This document shows positions 63,476-64,000 of a stretch of 64,000 bases of DNA, one piece after another. Origin of the DNA: Odobenus rosmarus divergens. Taxonomy: Eukaryota > Chordata > Mammalia > Carnivora > Odobenidae. The stretch lies in NCBI RefSeq assembly GCF_000321225.1, contig NW_004450481.1, positions 3,086,881 through 3,150,880 on the forward strand. Reading direction: 5' to 3'. The notes under the pieces are model-generated. The model saw nothing but the letters and a program-made list of their open reading frames with translations. It was not told the DNA's origin and did not search any database. Each line of letters opens with the position of its first letter. Within the stretch, counting starts at the first letter, position 1. The translations under genes and the position numbers were made by a program.

Positions 63476-64000
63476 AAGATTCATCAGGATCCAATTATCG
63501 TGAGTGGTGCTGAATACATTTTGACGTACGATGGTTCCTGTCTTTCGCTGATTCGCCTGCCTCTGGCTGGATCTAGGTTCTCTCTCTGGGTCTTCTGTCT
63601 TCGGCACCTGCCCCTGCAATAGGGCATCTGTGTGTGGTTTGACTTGGCCATTTGGAGCTGTGACAGCTTTTGGGGCAGCATTCTACAGGAGTAATATCCT
63701 TCCTGCTTATTGAATCTCAGAATTCATTTTTGCACCAAAGACATCAAATAAACCCAGACAATACATGGCGGCTCTATGGTTATGACCCGAGGAGATGAAT
63801 CACATTGTTCATCCTCGAAAGTTGTGTTCCTTATCAGCCTCATCTGGAACCTCAGACACAAAGCGGACACATTGCTCCAGGAGGGGTGGGAAGTTTGGTC
63901 TGGCTTTGATGTGTGTCTAGAGATGATAAACTTGGGATGAGAAAGATAGAAGACCCCCTTCCCCCAACACACACACACTCCCTGTCTCCATCAGGCCTCT
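63476..64000. other. Non-repetitive stretch to window end
   Basis: Short frames only; an (AC)5 run near 63,969. No gene seen. Confidence 0.35.

Overview
This window is nuclear DNA of a carnivore, most likely a non-canid caniform (bear, seal or mustelid type). The main evidence is 29 tRNA-Lys-derived SINEs of the carnivore CAN-SINE type, most starting with a GGGGCGCCTGGGTGGCTCAG-like head and ending in a CT-rich stretch plus AATAAA-type tail. A carnivore L1, many MIR pieces and old L1 fragments fit this. I found no convincing exon of a host protein gene on either strand, so the window looks intergenic or intronic.

Layout. 1-15.58 kb: non-repetitive sequence with scattered SINEs, MIRs and antisense L1 scraps. 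It includes a head-to-tail SINE pair sharing one target site (2.8-3.2 kb), a SINE within a SINE (5.5-5.9 kb), and an old LTR-like block holding a near-palindromic repeat (14.1-14.8 kb).

15,586-23,844: a complete but decayed class I (gammaretrovirus-like) endogenous provirus on the + strand. It has two ~331-bp LTRs, a tRNA-Glu-like primer binding site, gag, pro, pol and env remnants, a polypurine tract and a 4-bp target duplication (ATCG/ATTG). Gag, pro and pol are broken by frameshifts, stops, an internal deletion and catalytic substitutions. The surface (SU) part of env is nevertheless open for 388 codons, while the transmembrane part is broken.

23.85-44.8 kb: mostly non-repetitive sequence. 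It holds an old minus-strand ERVL-like pol fragment (28.9-30.5 kb), an outward-facing pair of MaLR-type LTR pieces (38.6-39.3 kb), L1 and MIR fragments and a 39-bp tandem duplication (40.7 kb).

44.9-51.7 kb: a stack of insertions. An ancient hAT-like element is split first by an old antisense L1 piece with a CTTT microsatellite and a SINE, then by a much younger L1 (46,236-51,610, 12-bp target duplication). That L1 has both ends but is inactive: EN and RT catalytic residues are replaced, and a 182-bp copy of its own endonuclease region sits in the distal part of ORF2. A 155-base assembly gap lies in its 3' half.

51.7-64 kb: non-repetitive sequence with TG repeats, MIRs, an antisense L1 fragment, a second near-palindromic repeat (58.4 kb), a sense L1 3' end (59.8-60.6 kb), a hAT-like element split by a SINE (62.0-62.5 kb) and an old LTR-like tail (63.4 kb).

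No genes act together here; the interacting parts are the mobile elements. All family assignments come from reading the sequence and recalled family features. No database search was run.
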